From an uncultured Prevotella sp. (GTDB lineage: Bacteria; Bacteroidota; Bacteroidia; Bacteroidales; Bacteroidaceae), in assembly GCA_934202525.1 (NCBI GenBank), contig CAKPYB010000015.1, forward strand, positions 1-64,000: a stretch of 64,000 bases of DNA, written 5' to 3'. The notes beneath the pieces are model-generated. The model was not told the origin of the DNA. It saw only the letters and a list, made by a program, of their open reading frames with translations, and ran no database searches. Of the stretch, positions 44,630-53,282 are shown in pieces. Numbering within the stretch: the stretch's first letter is position 1; every line of letters begins with the position of its first letter. Position numbers and translations under genes: made by a program.

Positions 44630-45928
44630 ATGGAAAATAAAAATTTAAGAAATATAGAGAACCTTTTAGCCGCTAAGGCAAGTACACAGCCTCTTTACGA
44701 ATTCCCAGTAGACCAGCTTCCACTCGGACTCCGCGACTCGCTCTCTGGCGTAGCCGCAGAGGCACGCGTGCCTGCCCTCTTCTCAGCCCTTCCTATTGCA
44801 GCAACCTATGCTGACCGTCTGAAGGCGAAGTATTGCGACGGCAGCGAAACTCCGATGGCACTCATGTCTATCATCATCGGCGAGCAGGCATCGGGTAAGG
44901 GCGTATGCCGCCGTATCGAGAACATCTGGGCGAAGAAGATGGATAAGGACGATGAGAAACCACGTGAAGACGAAGCCTGGTACCAGCAGCACAAGGGCAA
45001 GAAGGGTGTAGTAGATCCGAAGCCTTGCATCCGTCACATTGGCGATACTATCTCGAAGTCGGCTCTGATGCGTCGTCAGCTCTGTGCCGACGGCCACACC
45101 ATGTATATGTTCAGCGAGGAGCTCGGTTCGATGAAGAGCGTATGGAAGGTATTCGGCGACTACTTCCGTAAGGCGTTCGACCAGAGCGAGGTGGGCCAGG
45201 ACTACATCACAGCCACCAGCGGCGTAACCCACGCCCAGCTCAACTTCACCGGCTGCTGCACACAGAACATCTTCCAGAAGTTCTTCACCGATGACAACAT
45301 CGAGGATGGATCTTCTTCAAGAATGATGCTCGCCAAGATGCCAGATACATCCTTCGCACCCCTCAGCCAGCACCACGGCTATACCGAGGAGGAGCAGGCC
45401 AACATCCTCAAGGCAGTAACTCTCCTTGAACGTAGTCACGGCGTAATGGAGCTGCCCCGCATGTGCGAGGAGTTCTGCCAGTGGCTCGAAGCGAAGAGAC
45501 AGCTTGCCCTGGCGAATGCCGACCGTGTGATGGATGTGTATCGTCGCCGTTCCGCCGTCATCGGCTTCCGTTGTGGCGTCATCTTCCACATCCTGGAGCA
45601 GACCGAAGAGGAGACCGATGCCTGCATCCGTTTTGCCAAGGCAGTAGCCGACTACGTGCTCGCCATGCAGATGGAGCTGTTTGGCTTGCGTCTCGACAAG
45701 CAGCAGCAGGACAACGAGGCTATCCCTGTCTATAAGTCTCGTAACACCCTGCTCTTCGCCCAGCTCCCTGAGCAGTTCACCCTCTTCGATGCCAGCCGTG
45801 AGCGTGGCGACGGAGCCAGTCGTGAAACCATCCGTAAGATGATAAGCCGTTGGACCAAGCGTGGTCTCTGCAAGAAGCTGAAAGGTGGCGACACCGAAAT
45901 CTGGCAGAAGCTTACCCTCTCGGCATAA
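44630..45928 (+). CDS. Stand-alone DUF3987 (primase/helicase-associated) protein
   Basis: A 432-residue protein. SVAAEAR-like and LPIAATYADRLKAKYCDG segments precede the P-loop-like IIGEQASGKGVCRRIENIW (about residues 85-103), then MYMFSEELGSMKSVW (Walker B-like position), LNFTGCCTQNIFQKFF and a C-terminal winged-helix-like part. This matches DUF3987, usually found behind VirE-N or primase domains in integrative elements and near Bacteroides capsule loci. The fusion partner is missing here. Codon use is GC-richer and strongly biased compared with the flanking ATPase genes, suggesting a long-resident, well-expressed gene. It ends in a strong terminator. Confidence 0.78.
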   Translation: MENKNLRNIENLLAAKASTQPLYEFPVDQLPLGLRDSLSGVAAEARVPALFSALPIAATYADRLKAKYCDGSETPMALMSIIIGEQASGKGVCRRIENIWAKKMDKDDEKPREDEAWYQQHKGKKGVVDPKPCIRHIGDTISKSALMRRQLCADGHTMYMFSEELGSMKSVWKVFGDYFRKAFDQSEVGQDYITATSGVTHAQLNFTGCCTQNIFQKFFTDDNIEDGSSSRMMLAKMPDTSFAPLSQHHGYTEEEQANILKAVTLLERSHGVMELPRMCEEFCQWLEAKRQLALANADRVMDVYRRRSAVIGFRCGVIFHILEQTEEETDACIRFAKAVADYVLAMQMELFGLRLDKQQQDNEAIPVYKSRNTLLFAQLPEQFTLFDASRERGDGASRETIRKMISRWTKRGLCKKLKGGDTEIWQKLTLSA

Positions 45929-45954
45929 AGCCTCTTGAATCTCCTAAAACAGTC

Positions 45955-45991
45955 AATCCCCCATCACGCAGCCAAAGCGTGGTGGGGGATT
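45955..45991 (+). terminator. Terminator of the DUF3987 gene (copy 1 of a duplicated terminator)
   Basis: AATCCCCCATCACGC (45955-45969) pairs with GCGTGGTGGGGGATT (45977-45991) with one G-T pair and loop AGCCAAA, followed by ACTGTTTCTG. An almost identical hairpin, flanked by the same ACAGT and CTGTTT sequences, occurs at 47319-47354. Confidence 0.85.
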
Positions 45992-46075
45992 ACTGTTTCT
46001 GATGATACCACACATCATTGCTGACAACACTCGAAAAAGAGATAATGACGGAAAGAAAAACATAAAGTTTCCTAA

Positions 46076-46122
46076 ATTATACCCTTGGGTATAATACCTT
46101 TGGGTATAATTTTGTAACTTTG
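46076..46122 (+). promoter_or_regulatory. Promoter of ATPase B with two overlapping operators
   Basis: The -7 box TAACTTTG is at 46115-46122. Directly upstream lie ATTATACCC-TT-GGGTATAAT (46076-46095, perfect 9-bp arms) and ATAATACC-TTT-GGGTATAAT (46091-46110, imperfect), offset by 15 bp and sharing 5 bp. No TTG sits at the exact -33 spacing; the operators occupy that position, so the gene may be repressed or activator-dependent. The leader to the ATG at 46146 is about 20 nt. Confidence 0.65.
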
Positions 46123-46145
46123 CAGAGAATCAAGACTTTAAGCAT

Positions 46146-47291
46146 ATGAACAAGATACCATTCGAATATGGTTCTATCGCTGAAAATGAATATTTCATTG
46201 ATAGAATCGAAGATAGAAGAGACCTCAAGACTTTTCTTGGAGGAGGCATCAACGTGATGCTGATTTCTCCAAGACGATGGGGTAAGTCTTCACTTGTCAA
46301 AGCAGCAATGGAAGAGCTGAAGCAAGAGCAGAAGGACATAAGAGTATGCTATCTGGATGCCTTCAAGATTTTCTCTGAGGAAGAGTTTTACAACAAGTTT
46401 GCAAGTGCTATACTCCAGGGCGTTTCTTCCACTATGGAAAAGAGATGGGCTGACATCGTAAAGTTCATCCAGTCCATATCTCCTAGCCTCACCATCAACA
46501 GCGACCCGGTGAATGCCGTAGAAGTAAATCTAAACTTCAAGCCTTTGAAGGAAAGTGCCGAGGAAATTCTCAATCTTCCAGAAAAGATTGCCAAGGCAAA
46601 AGGTATCCATGTCATCGTGTGCATTGACGAGTTCCAGCAATTGGCTAACCTGCCAGACTGGAAGCGCCTGGAAGGAACCATGCGTTCGGTGTGGCAGGGA
46701 CAACACAGTACAACCTACTGCCTCTATGGCAGCAAACGCCACATGATGATGGATATATTCGGCAACTCGAAGAATCCATTCTATCGTTTTGGGCAGATGA
46801 TGACATTGAAAAAGATAGCCAAGGAATACTGGAAGCCTTTTATCCACGACAGTTTCTGTCATCATGGCAAGACTATCAGCGATGATATGATTGAGCGAAT
46901 TTGTAATGTCATGCAATGCCATTCCTGGTACATGCAGCAATTCTGCTTTCTCATCTGGACACGTACGGCAACTGAGGTGACAGAGGAAATCTATCAGTCA
47001 CAGCTCACCAAGCTCCTGGATACCAATGCCGATATGTTCATTACCGATATTGATGGCATGCCTGCCTCACAGATAGCATTCCTGCGTGCCGTCTGCATGG
47101 GAGAGACTCATTTCAATGCCCAACAGGTTGTAGCAGAATATGGACTCGGTGCTCCACGCACCATCACCAAGAACAAAAAGACTCTTGTAGAAAGAGACTT
47201 CATTGAGAAATCGGGCGATGGCTTCAAGATGGTTGACCCCGTCTTCGAACTGTGGTTCAAACGGGAATACTGCAACATCTTACCTCTATAA
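46146..47291 (+). CDS. AAA-ATPase, paralogue B
   Basis: A 381-residue protein with FIDRIEDRRDLKTFL, the P-loop LISPRRWGKSSLVKA (about residue 40), Walker B HVIVCIDEFQQLANLP, SVWQGQHSTTYCLYGSKRHMM split over two conserved blocks, and a winged-helix C-terminus ending MVDPVFELWFKREY. It is colinear with the 42720 gene (SPRRMGKTSLV, CIDEFQQIGDFP, YCLYGSKKHMM), on the opposite strand. The gene is bracketed by two nearly identical terminator segments. Function is unknown; family membership is clear, biological role is inference only. Confidence 0.85.
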   Translation: MNKIPFEYGSIAENEYFIDRIEDRRDLKTFLGGGINVMLISPRRWGKSSLVKAAMEELKQEQKDIRVCYLDAFKIFSEEEFYNKFASAILQGVSSTMEKRWADIVKFIQSISPSLTINSDPVNAVEVNLNFKPLKESAEEILNLPEKIAKAKGIHVIVCIDEFQQLANLPDWKRLEGTMRSVWQGQHSTTYCLYGSKRHMMMDIFGNSKNPFYRFGQMMTLKKIAKEYWKPFIHDSFCHHGKTISDDMIERICNVMQCHSWYMQQFCFLIWTRTATEVTEEIYQSQLTKLLDTNADMFITDIDGMPASQIAFLRAVCMGETHFNAQQVVAEYGLGAPRTITKNKKTLVERDFIEKSGDGFKMVDPVFELWFKREYCNILPL

Positions 47292-47318
47292 GATATAGGA
47301 GAAACAATGTAAACAGTT

Positions 47319-47354
47319 AATCCCCATCACGCAGCCAAAACGTGATGGGGGATT
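47319..47354 (+). terminator. Terminator of ATPase B (copy 2 of the duplicated terminator)
   Basis: AATCCCCATCACG pairs with CGTGATGGGGGATT with one bulged base, followed by TCTGTTTTTTAG. It matches the 45955 hairpin including the loop GCAGCCAAA. Confidence 0.82.
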
Positions 47355-47410
47355 TCTGTTTTTTAGCAAAGATTAATAAGCAAACTAGCCAGTATCTCAC
47401 AAAATATCAA

Positions 47411-47418
47411 TACCTTTG
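47411..47418 (+). promoter_or_regulatory. -7 element of the LtaS-type gene, nearly leaderless
   Basis: TACCTTTG followed by CACCC and ATG at 47424, the same layout (TTTGCACCnATGAA) as at the MsbA-like gene. No TTG -33 box at the right distance. If transcription starts within five bases of TTTG, either the ATG at 47424 is leaderless or translation starts at the second ATG (47436). Confidence 0.5.
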
Positions 47419-47423
47419 CACCC

Positions 47424-49241
47424 ATGAAACAGATTATGAAGAAATTATTTCCACATATTTTGTGGAACAGAGATACAACTTCTCTGTTGGGATGTGCAGC
47501 CAGTAAATTTATCGTATTCGATATCATCTGGTGCCTGCAGACTACTTTCACCTCTTTTTCCCTGCCAGAGGTGTATGTCAATTCCCTATTGGCAGCTCTG
47601 CTGTTCATCCTCCCATTTATGCTTACAGGCAAGAAATGGGTAGAATACCTCGTGCTCTTTATTCTAGACGGACTGCTCATCAGCAACCTGATGTATTGCC
47701 GTACCTACAACTCGATGATACCATTAGAAAGTTATCTGCTGGCTAGCAATCTGAGCGATTTTACTGCGAGTGTGGTTGACTCGATGAGATGGATAGATGC
47801 CCTACTCCCGCTATCTACACTTATCTGCATCTATTCTCTCTATAAGAAAAAGAACAGAACGAATGATTCTTCTAAAAATAAAAAGGGAAGTTATACCCTG
47901 CGAATCAAACAATATGCCTGCACCACACTTGCAGCTTTCCTGCTTTCTGCCATCTTTATCTTTGCCAAAGGTGGACCGGAAAAGGCTTTCAGCGAATTGA
48001 ACAGCGCCAACATGTACACCTGTAAAGTGCCGATGTACACCATCTTCGGCAACCTGATAAACGAGGCAAGCCAGCAGAAATCGGTATTCACCCCAAAGAT
48101 AAAGGCTGATATTGACAGTTGGATGAAGCAACAACCTGGCTACCAGCCACTCGCCGACAGCATCGCCAAGAAGAAGACCCTGGTGGTTATCTTCTGCGAA
48201 TCGCTAGAAAGCTGGGTTATCAACCGTAAGGTAGAGGGCAAGGAAATCACTCCAAACCTGAACCGGTATATTGCCGACAGCCATACTCTCTATGCTCCAC
48301 ATGTTCTCACCCAGGTGAAGGGCGGACGCAGCATCGACGGACAGCTTCTGGTAAGCACAGGTCTGCTGCCGCTGATGAGCGGATGCTATGCCATGCAATT
48401 CCCTTATACCCACTATCCTTCATTGGTCAAGGCGCTGAAGGAAGAGCATCCCGACCTGAGTTCTTATCTGATGACGGTGGACAAGCCTATCACCTGGAAC
48501 CAGTCTGTGGTGGCAGAAGACTTCGGCATCAGCCAGATGTTCTTCAACGACCAGTGGGTGAACGATGAGAAAGTGGGCAGCCGCAAGAAACTGGGCGACG
48601 TATCCTTTATGAAGCAGATTGTGGCGAAGCTCAAGAAGGGCGAAATCATGAAGGAGGGAAAAAGCAACTATCTGCAGATTGTTACTTACTCCGGTCATAA
48701 TCCTTTCATCCTGCCAGATAACCTGAAACGCATTCATTTTAAGGGCGATTATCCAGAGAAGATGCGCGACTTCATGACCATGGCCAACTATACCGACCAC
48801 GGACTGGGCATTCTCCTCGACTATCTGAAGAGTCGTCCGGATTATAAGGATATGATGATTGTTATGATAGGCGACCACGAAGGTCTTGCTGCCGACCGCA
48901 AGCCGATATGTGCATCGCCAGCCGCCAAAGGCATCGTCAGCGACACGCAGTTTACTCCTTTCATCGTTGTCAACGCTCCCGTTGGTGGTATATATAATAA
49001 GGTGATGGGACAGGTAGACCAATATCCTACCATCCTCAACCTGATGCATCTGGACCGATACGAATGGAAAGGAATGGGACAAAGCATCCTGGACTCTCGC
49101 AAGTATCCTGCCGCAGTAGGCTCAGACAACATGAATGTAGAAACAACGGGCAATGTGCCGGAAAAAGAAATCAAGCGACTCACCGAAGCGCATCGCATCT
49201 CGGATTTACTGATTCGTTACGACAAAATTATAAAGCATTAA
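47424..49241 (+). CDS. LtaS/phosphoethanolamine-transferase-type sulfatase-fold membrane protein
   Basis: A 605-residue protein with about five TM helices in residues 25-180 and a periplasmic alkaline-phosphatase-fold domain from KKTLVVIFCESLESWVI (metal-ligand Glu). VKGGRSIDGQLLVSTGLLP places a Ser at the nucleophile position. MMIVMIGDHEGLAADR supplies the D-H metal ligands. Such enzymes move phosphoglycerol or phosphoethanolamine from phospholipid onto glycans or lipid A. Start at 47424 or at 47436 (MKKLFPHIL). It converges with a second enzyme of the same fold. Confidence 0.82.
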   Translation: MKQIMKKLFPHILWNRDTTSLLGCAASKFIVFDIIWCLQTTFTSFSLPEVYVNSLLAALLFILPFMLTGKKWVEYLVLFILDGLLISNLMYCRTYNSMIPLESYLLASNLSDFTASVVDSMRWIDALLPLSTLICIYSLYKKKNRTNDSSKNKKGSYTLRIKQYACTTLAAFLLSAIFIFAKGGPEKAFSELNSANMYTCKVPMYTIFGNLINEASQQKSVFTPKIKADIDSWMKQQPGYQPLADSIAKKKTLVVIFCESLESWVINRKVEGKEITPNLNRYIADSHTLYAPHVLTQVKGGRSIDGQLLVSTGLLPLMSGCYAMQFPYTHYPSLVKALKEEHPDLSSYLMTVDKPITWNQSVVAEDFGISQMFFNDQWVNDEKVGSRKKLGDVSFMKQIVAKLKKGEIMKEGKSNYLQIVTYSGHNPFILPDNLKRIHFKGDYPEKMRDFMTMANYTDHGLGILLDYLKSRPDYKDMMIVMIGDHEGLAADRKPICASPAAKGIVSDTQFTPFIVVNAPVGGIYNKVMGQVDQYPTILNLMHLDRYEWKGMGQSILDSRKYPAAVGSDNMNVETTGNVPEKEIKRLTEAHRISDLLIRYDKIIKH

Positions 49242-49273
49242 TCAGGTATCTTACCTGAAACTTCTACCCAGAT

Positions 49274-49326
49274 AAAGAAAGAATCCCTCTTACGACTAAA
49301 ATTGCCGCAAGAGGGATTCTTTCTTT
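49274..49326. terminator. Bidirectional terminator between two LtaS-type genes
   Basis: AAAGAAAGAATCCCTCTT (49274-49291) and AAGAGGGATTCTTTCTTT (49309-49326) form a perfect 18-bp stem with A-tract and T-tract flanks, serving both convergent genes. Confidence 0.85.
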
Positions 49327-49351
49327 TTTCAAGTTCTGTAAATCCAGTTTA

Positions 49352-51313
49352 TTATTGCTGATGTCGCTCGATATATTCAGCAGCCTGGATATTCGAGAAG
49401 ACATAGTTTTTCAAATCCTGGAACTTAGACTCCTGCTTGTTTTCTCTCAGATTGCCATTCGGCAAAACATCATAGCAGAAACTGCGGTTCATCGACGGAT
49501 TATAGACGAAGCAACGCTGATGGTCTCTTGCCACAATCTGGTTATCTGCCGAATAGAACACCATCGGGCGCTGCTGCTTCAGCAGATCCACGCCGAAGCC
49601 CTCGTACTCATAATTCAAATTCATCAGACCGAAAAGCGTAGGCATCACATCCACCTGCATGCCCAAGCCCGCATACTGCTGCTGCGGAACACCAGGACCG
49701 AAGATGATGAGCGGAATATGATTGTAAGACTGCGGCAACTCGCCCTCGCTCTTACCCACCAGCTTGCCATGGTCTGCCTGAATCACGAATATCGTGTTCT
49801 TATACCAAGGCTCCCGGCTTGCCTTCTTCAGGAAATCGCCTATCGCCCAGTCGGCATACTCCACTATCTGCGTTTCCTTCTCCTTGGTCTTCGGCTTGAA
49901 GAAATCAGGAATGATATATGGCGGATGATTGCTCACGGTGAGGATGGTAGCCATGAAAGGCTTGCCCGTCTTCGCCTTCTGGTTGATGGTGTTGAGGGCA
50001 TAGCCCATCTCGAAATGGTCGCTCACGCCAAAGCTGTTCACCACCTCGCTCTTAGGATAGTTCTCCTGAGAGAAGATGTCATCGTAGCCATTGGTCTGGA
50101 AGAAGGCCTTCATGTTGTCATACTGTGCCTCGTGAGTCATGAAGAACATGTTCTCGTAGCCATACTTCTTCAACACCGTGGCGATACCCTTGCGGCGTGG
50201 AGTTACCGTTCCCTTCATCAGGTTTCGGAACATGAGAGCAGGGAAGCTGTAGAGCGTAGCTGTCATGCCATGGTTGGTATGGATGCCGGCACTATAAAAG
50301 TGGGTGAACGCCAGGGAATGATGATAGAGCGAATCGAGCGTTGGAGTGAGCGGCTGCTGATTGCCGAAAGTACCCAACAGGTTTGCCGACATCGACTCCA
50401 TCAGTATCACCACCACGTTAGGATGATTCTTCTTCGCAGGAGATTGACCCATCTTCATCATCAGGGAATCGTTCACCACCTCACGCTTCAGAATATTCGT
50501 GCTATCCACCTTTCCCATAATACCCAGCCACTGGCGGGTATTCGTGATAGCCTCAGCGTATGGCATGAGATGCAGCTCCTTATTCTCCTTGCGCATATCG
50601 TCGAGCGCAGAAGTGAGGAGATTGAATGCCGGATTGATGCCGAGCTGGTTGAGAAAAGAATCCTCGCAATAGTAAGCCTGGCTCACCTTGATAGGGTTAT
50701 AGCCCATTCTGCCACGGATACCGAAGAGACAGGCACCTATCATCACAGCAGAAATAAGGAAACGGCTGACTACCTGCACCAGGTGCATATTGTCCTTAGG
50801 CAGAAGGAAGAGCCCCTCGAAGTAGCGACGCAGACGGACGAGCGCATAGATAAACGCCCCCGTAAACACGAAATAGAGGGCGATATAGAGCCAGTAGGAA
50901 GACTCCTGCAAGAGCATGCCCGATGTGGTGGCCACATAGCCGAACCACCCGAATATGCTGGAATTGATGTTCTTGAAGAAATACTGGAAATAAGGAGTAT
51001 TGGCTGCCGAAGGCATGAAGGCGATGGCAAACCATACCGCATACCAGATGTTGATGCCACGCAGCAAACGGCGATGACACCACCCCAGGCTGGCAGCTAT
51101 CAGGAGTACAGCCACCGGCAATACCGAAATATAACAAGCGATGACATTGTCAAACCATACACCCTTGACAAACGCCATTACCCTACTCGCCTCTGCATCC
51201 ACTATCATGCCATGCAGGGCGATGAATTCCACCAATCTGAACAGAGTCATCACCAGCAATGCCAATACATGCACCGAAAGGAGATACCCAAAAGCCTTAA
51301 AATATCGTTTCAT
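49352..51313 (-). CDS. LTA synthase family sulfatase-fold transferase
   Basis: A 653-residue protein with about five N-terminal TM helices (residues about 8-215) and a catalytic domain starting at PNVVVILMESMSANLLG (metal-ligand Glu). SAGIHTNHGMTATLYSFPALM carries the nucleophile Thr in a GMT context. NTIFVIQADHGKLVG is the D-H metal site, with NHPPY and YNHIPLIIFGPG further on. This is closer to classical LtaS than the 47424 protein. Likely substrate is a phospholipid headgroup transferred to an envelope glycan. It has its own promoter, diverging from the ArnT-like gene. Confidence 0.85.
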   Translation of the reverse strand: MKRYFKAFGYLLSVHVLALLVMTLFRLVEFIALHGMIVDAEASRVMAFVKGVWFDNVIACYISVLPVAVLLIAASLGWCHRRLLRGINIWYAVWFAIAFMPSAANTPYFQYFFKNINSSIFGWFGYVATTSGMLLQESSYWLYIALYFVFTGAFIYALVRLRRYFEGLFLLPKDNMHLVQVVSRFLISAVMIGACLFGIRGRMGYNPIKVSQAYYCEDSFLNQLGINPAFNLLTSALDDMRKENKELHLMPYAEAITNTRQWLGIMGKVDSTNILKREVVNDSLMMKMGQSPAKKNHPNVVVILMESMSANLLGTFGNQQPLTPTLDSLYHHSLAFTHFYSAGIHTNHGMTATLYSFPALMFRNLMKGTVTPRRKGIATVLKKYGYENMFFMTHEAQYDNMKAFFQTNGYDDIFSQENYPKSEVVNSFGVSDHFEMGYALNTINQKAKTGKPFMATILTVSNHPPYIIPDFFKPKTKEKETQIVEYADWAIGDFLKKASREPWYKNTIFVIQADHGKLVGKSEGELPQSYNHIPLIIFGPGVPQQQYAGLGMQVDVMPTLFGLMNLNYEYEGFGVDLLKQQRPMVFYSADNQIVARDHQRCFVYNPSMNRSFCYDVLPNGNLRENKQESKFQDLKNYVFSNIQAAEYIERHQQ

Positions 51314-51339
51314 TTTTATTCTACTTTAGAAATCGGGTG

Positions 51340-51371
51340 CAAAGTTAATAATTATATCCCAATAAAAGCAA
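51340..51371 (-). promoter_or_regulatory. Promoter of the 49352-51313 LTA synthase gene
   Basis: On the minus strand, TTG (51371-51369) and TAACTTTG (51347-51340) with a 21-nt spacer. A plus-strand -7 box (TAACTTTG, 51413-51420) for the divergent GT39 gene lies in the same intergenic region, without a matching TTG. Confidence 0.65.
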
Positions 51372-51454
51372 AATTTCTAGCCTTATTCTGTCTATAAACG
51401 AATAATTATATGTAACTTTGCAGCCAAAATAACATAATAAGACTTCGATAAGAC

Positions 51455-53161
51455 ATGAACATCAAGTACAACAAAGCCCTATGGCTCATCATCATCCTGG
51501 CTATCGTGATGATGATTCCGTTCCTCGGACTCACAGATTTCAATACCAAGGGAGAACCTCGCGAAGCGGTGGTTGCCTACACCATGCTGGAACATGGCAA
51601 CTGGATTCTGCCTATCAACAATGGTGGCGACATCCCTTACAAGCCACCTTTCTTCCACTGGTGCATCGCCTTCTTCAGCCTCATCGCCGGCCACGTGAAT
51701 GAGTACACCTCCCGTTTGCCGTCTGCCGTATCGCTGGTATTGATGACCATCGGTGGTTTCGTGTTCTATGCCAAGCGCAAGAACACCCAGACCAGCCTCA
51801 TCGCCGCCATCCTTACGCTCACCGCTTTCGAGGTGCACCGTGCGGGTATGAACTGCCGCGTGGATATGGTGAACACCGCCTTCATGGTGGGAGCCATGTA
51901 TCTGCTCTACCGCTGGTGGGAGAAAGGAAAGCATCAACTGCCTTGGCTCGCCATCCTCTGTATGAGCGGCGCCACGCTGACCAAGGGTCCTGTGGGTATC
52001 ATCCTGCCTTGCTTCGTGATGGGCGTGTTCATGCTTACCCAGCGCGAGAACTTCTGGGGCATCGTATGGCGCATGGCTCTAACCGCCCTGCTCTCGCTCA
52101 TCATCCCATTCTGCTGGTATTATGCCGCCTATCTGCAAGTTGGCGACGAGTTCCTGCGTCTGGTGAAGGAAGAGAACATCGACCGCTTTACCGGCAAGAT
52201 GGTATACGAATCGCATGAGAACCCGGCGTGGTACAACCTGCTCACTCTCATTACAGGCTGGTTGCCTTACACCTTATTATTATTGTTCTCGCTCTTCATC
52301 CTGCCATGGAAGAAGTTCTCGAAGAGCCGTTTCCTGGAGAATGCGAAGAAGGCTACTCCGCTGCAGGTGTTCACCTGGCTCGCCTTCCTTCTGGTGCTCT
52401 TCTTCTACTGCATCCCAAAGAGCAAGCGCAGCGTTTATCTGCTGCCATGCTATCCGTTCATGGCTTATCTCATCGCCGAATACATCGTTTGGATGATGAA
52501 GGAGAAGATGGGAGCCTTGAAGGTTTATGCCGGAGTGATTGCTACGATAACCCTGATTCTCAATATCGCCCTGCTGGTGGTAAAAAAGGGATGGGTGCCT
52601 GACAGCATCTTCCACGGTAAGCATGCCGTAGACAATATCGCCATGCTCCATGCGCTCGAAAGCAACGATTTGCTCATCCCTTGCAGCATCTTTATGGTTA
52701 TCACTTTAGGGGGAGTTTACTTTATCTTCCGGTCACTCAAGAAGAAGAATTCAGGCAATATTGTTTCGTATACTCTTGCCACCATCGTTGGACTCTTCCT
52801 GATGCTCGACTCCAGTCTGCAGCCACCTGTACTCAACACGAAGGCAGATAAGCATCTGGCACCGGTTATCGAGAAGAAGTTTGATACCAATAAACTCTAT
52901 TCTTATATGTCGGTAGATATGCTGCATTTCTTCAGCCTCAACTTCTATCTGGGCGATAAGATCCAGCAGTTTGACAAGGTGCTGCCACAAGATGGCGTGC
53001 TGATGATTCCGGAAGAACACATGCCTGACTTCCTTGAGAAATATGGTAAGGACTATACCTTCCAGAAGGTTTGGGAAGTAAGAAAGACGGTAGAATGGCA
53101 CAACAAGGTTGGCTTCTACCGGTTTGTGAAGACAAGCGCCAATATTGCACTTAACAAGTGA
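51455..53161 (+). CDS. ArnT-like glycosyltransferase family 39 membrane protein
   Basis: A 568-residue protein with about 11-12 TM helices. The first periplasmic loop has FNTKGEPREAVVAYTMLEHGNW (acidic GT39 motif, here GEPRE) and PYKPPFFHWCIA. Later segments include TKGPVGIILP and the IPKSKRSVYLLPCYPF motif typical of ArnT/PMT-like enzymes, which use polyprenyl-phosphate sugars on the periplasmic side. The acceptor could be lipid A or a protein. The GtrB/ArnC-like GT2 just downstream, on the opposite strand, could supply the lipid-linked donor. Confidence 0.87.
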   Translation: MNIKYNKALWLIIILAIVMMIPFLGLTDFNTKGEPREAVVAYTMLEHGNWILPINNGGDIPYKPPFFHWCIAFFSLIAGHVNEYTSRLPSAVSLVLMTIGGFVFYAKRKNTQTSLIAAILTLTAFEVHRAGMNCRVDMVNTAFMVGAMYLLYRWWEKGKHQLPWLAILCMSGATLTKGPVGIILPCFVMGVFMLTQRENFWGIVWRMALTALLSLIIPFCWYYAAYLQVGDEFLRLVKEENIDRFTGKMVYESHENPAWYNLLTLITGWLPYTLLLLFSLFILPWKKFSKSRFLENAKKATPLQVFTWLAFLLVLFFYCIPKSKRSVYLLPCYPFMAYLIAEYIVWMMKEKMGALKVYAGVIATITLILNIALLVVKKGWVPDSIFHGKHAVDNIAMLHALESNDLLIPCSIFMVITLGGVYFIFRSLKKKNSGNIVSYTLATIVGLFLMLDSSLQPPVLNTKADKHLAPVIEKKFDTNKLYSYMSVDMLHFFSLNFYLGDKIQQFDKVLPQDGVLMIPEEHMPDFLEKYGKDYTFQKVWEVRKTVEWHNKVGFYRFVKTSANIALNK

Positions 53162-53200
53162 TTAGTTATTAGTGATTAATGATTAATGATTAGATACAGA

Positions 53201-53233
53201 AATAGCATCGAGACTTATAATCCCGATGCTATT
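53201..53233. terminator. Terminator between convergent GT39 and GT2 genes
   Basis: AATAGCATCG (53201-53210) and CGATGCTATT (53224-53233), loop 13 nt, followed by TTTGTAT on the plus strand and TTCTGTATC on the minus strand. A repetitive TTAGTGATTAATGATTAATGATT run precedes it. Confidence 0.75.
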
Positions 53234-53282
53234 TTTGTATCTATCAAATTGATATTCTACTTATATTCTTTCTTCGATAAGA

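Noticed and set aside
49355..51397. A 680-codon open frame on the plus strand opposite the LTA synthase gene
   Set aside because: It is an exact antisense shadow of a well-supported gene with biased codons, has no recognisable domain, and its His/Arg/Leu-rich composition is typical of reversed frames.
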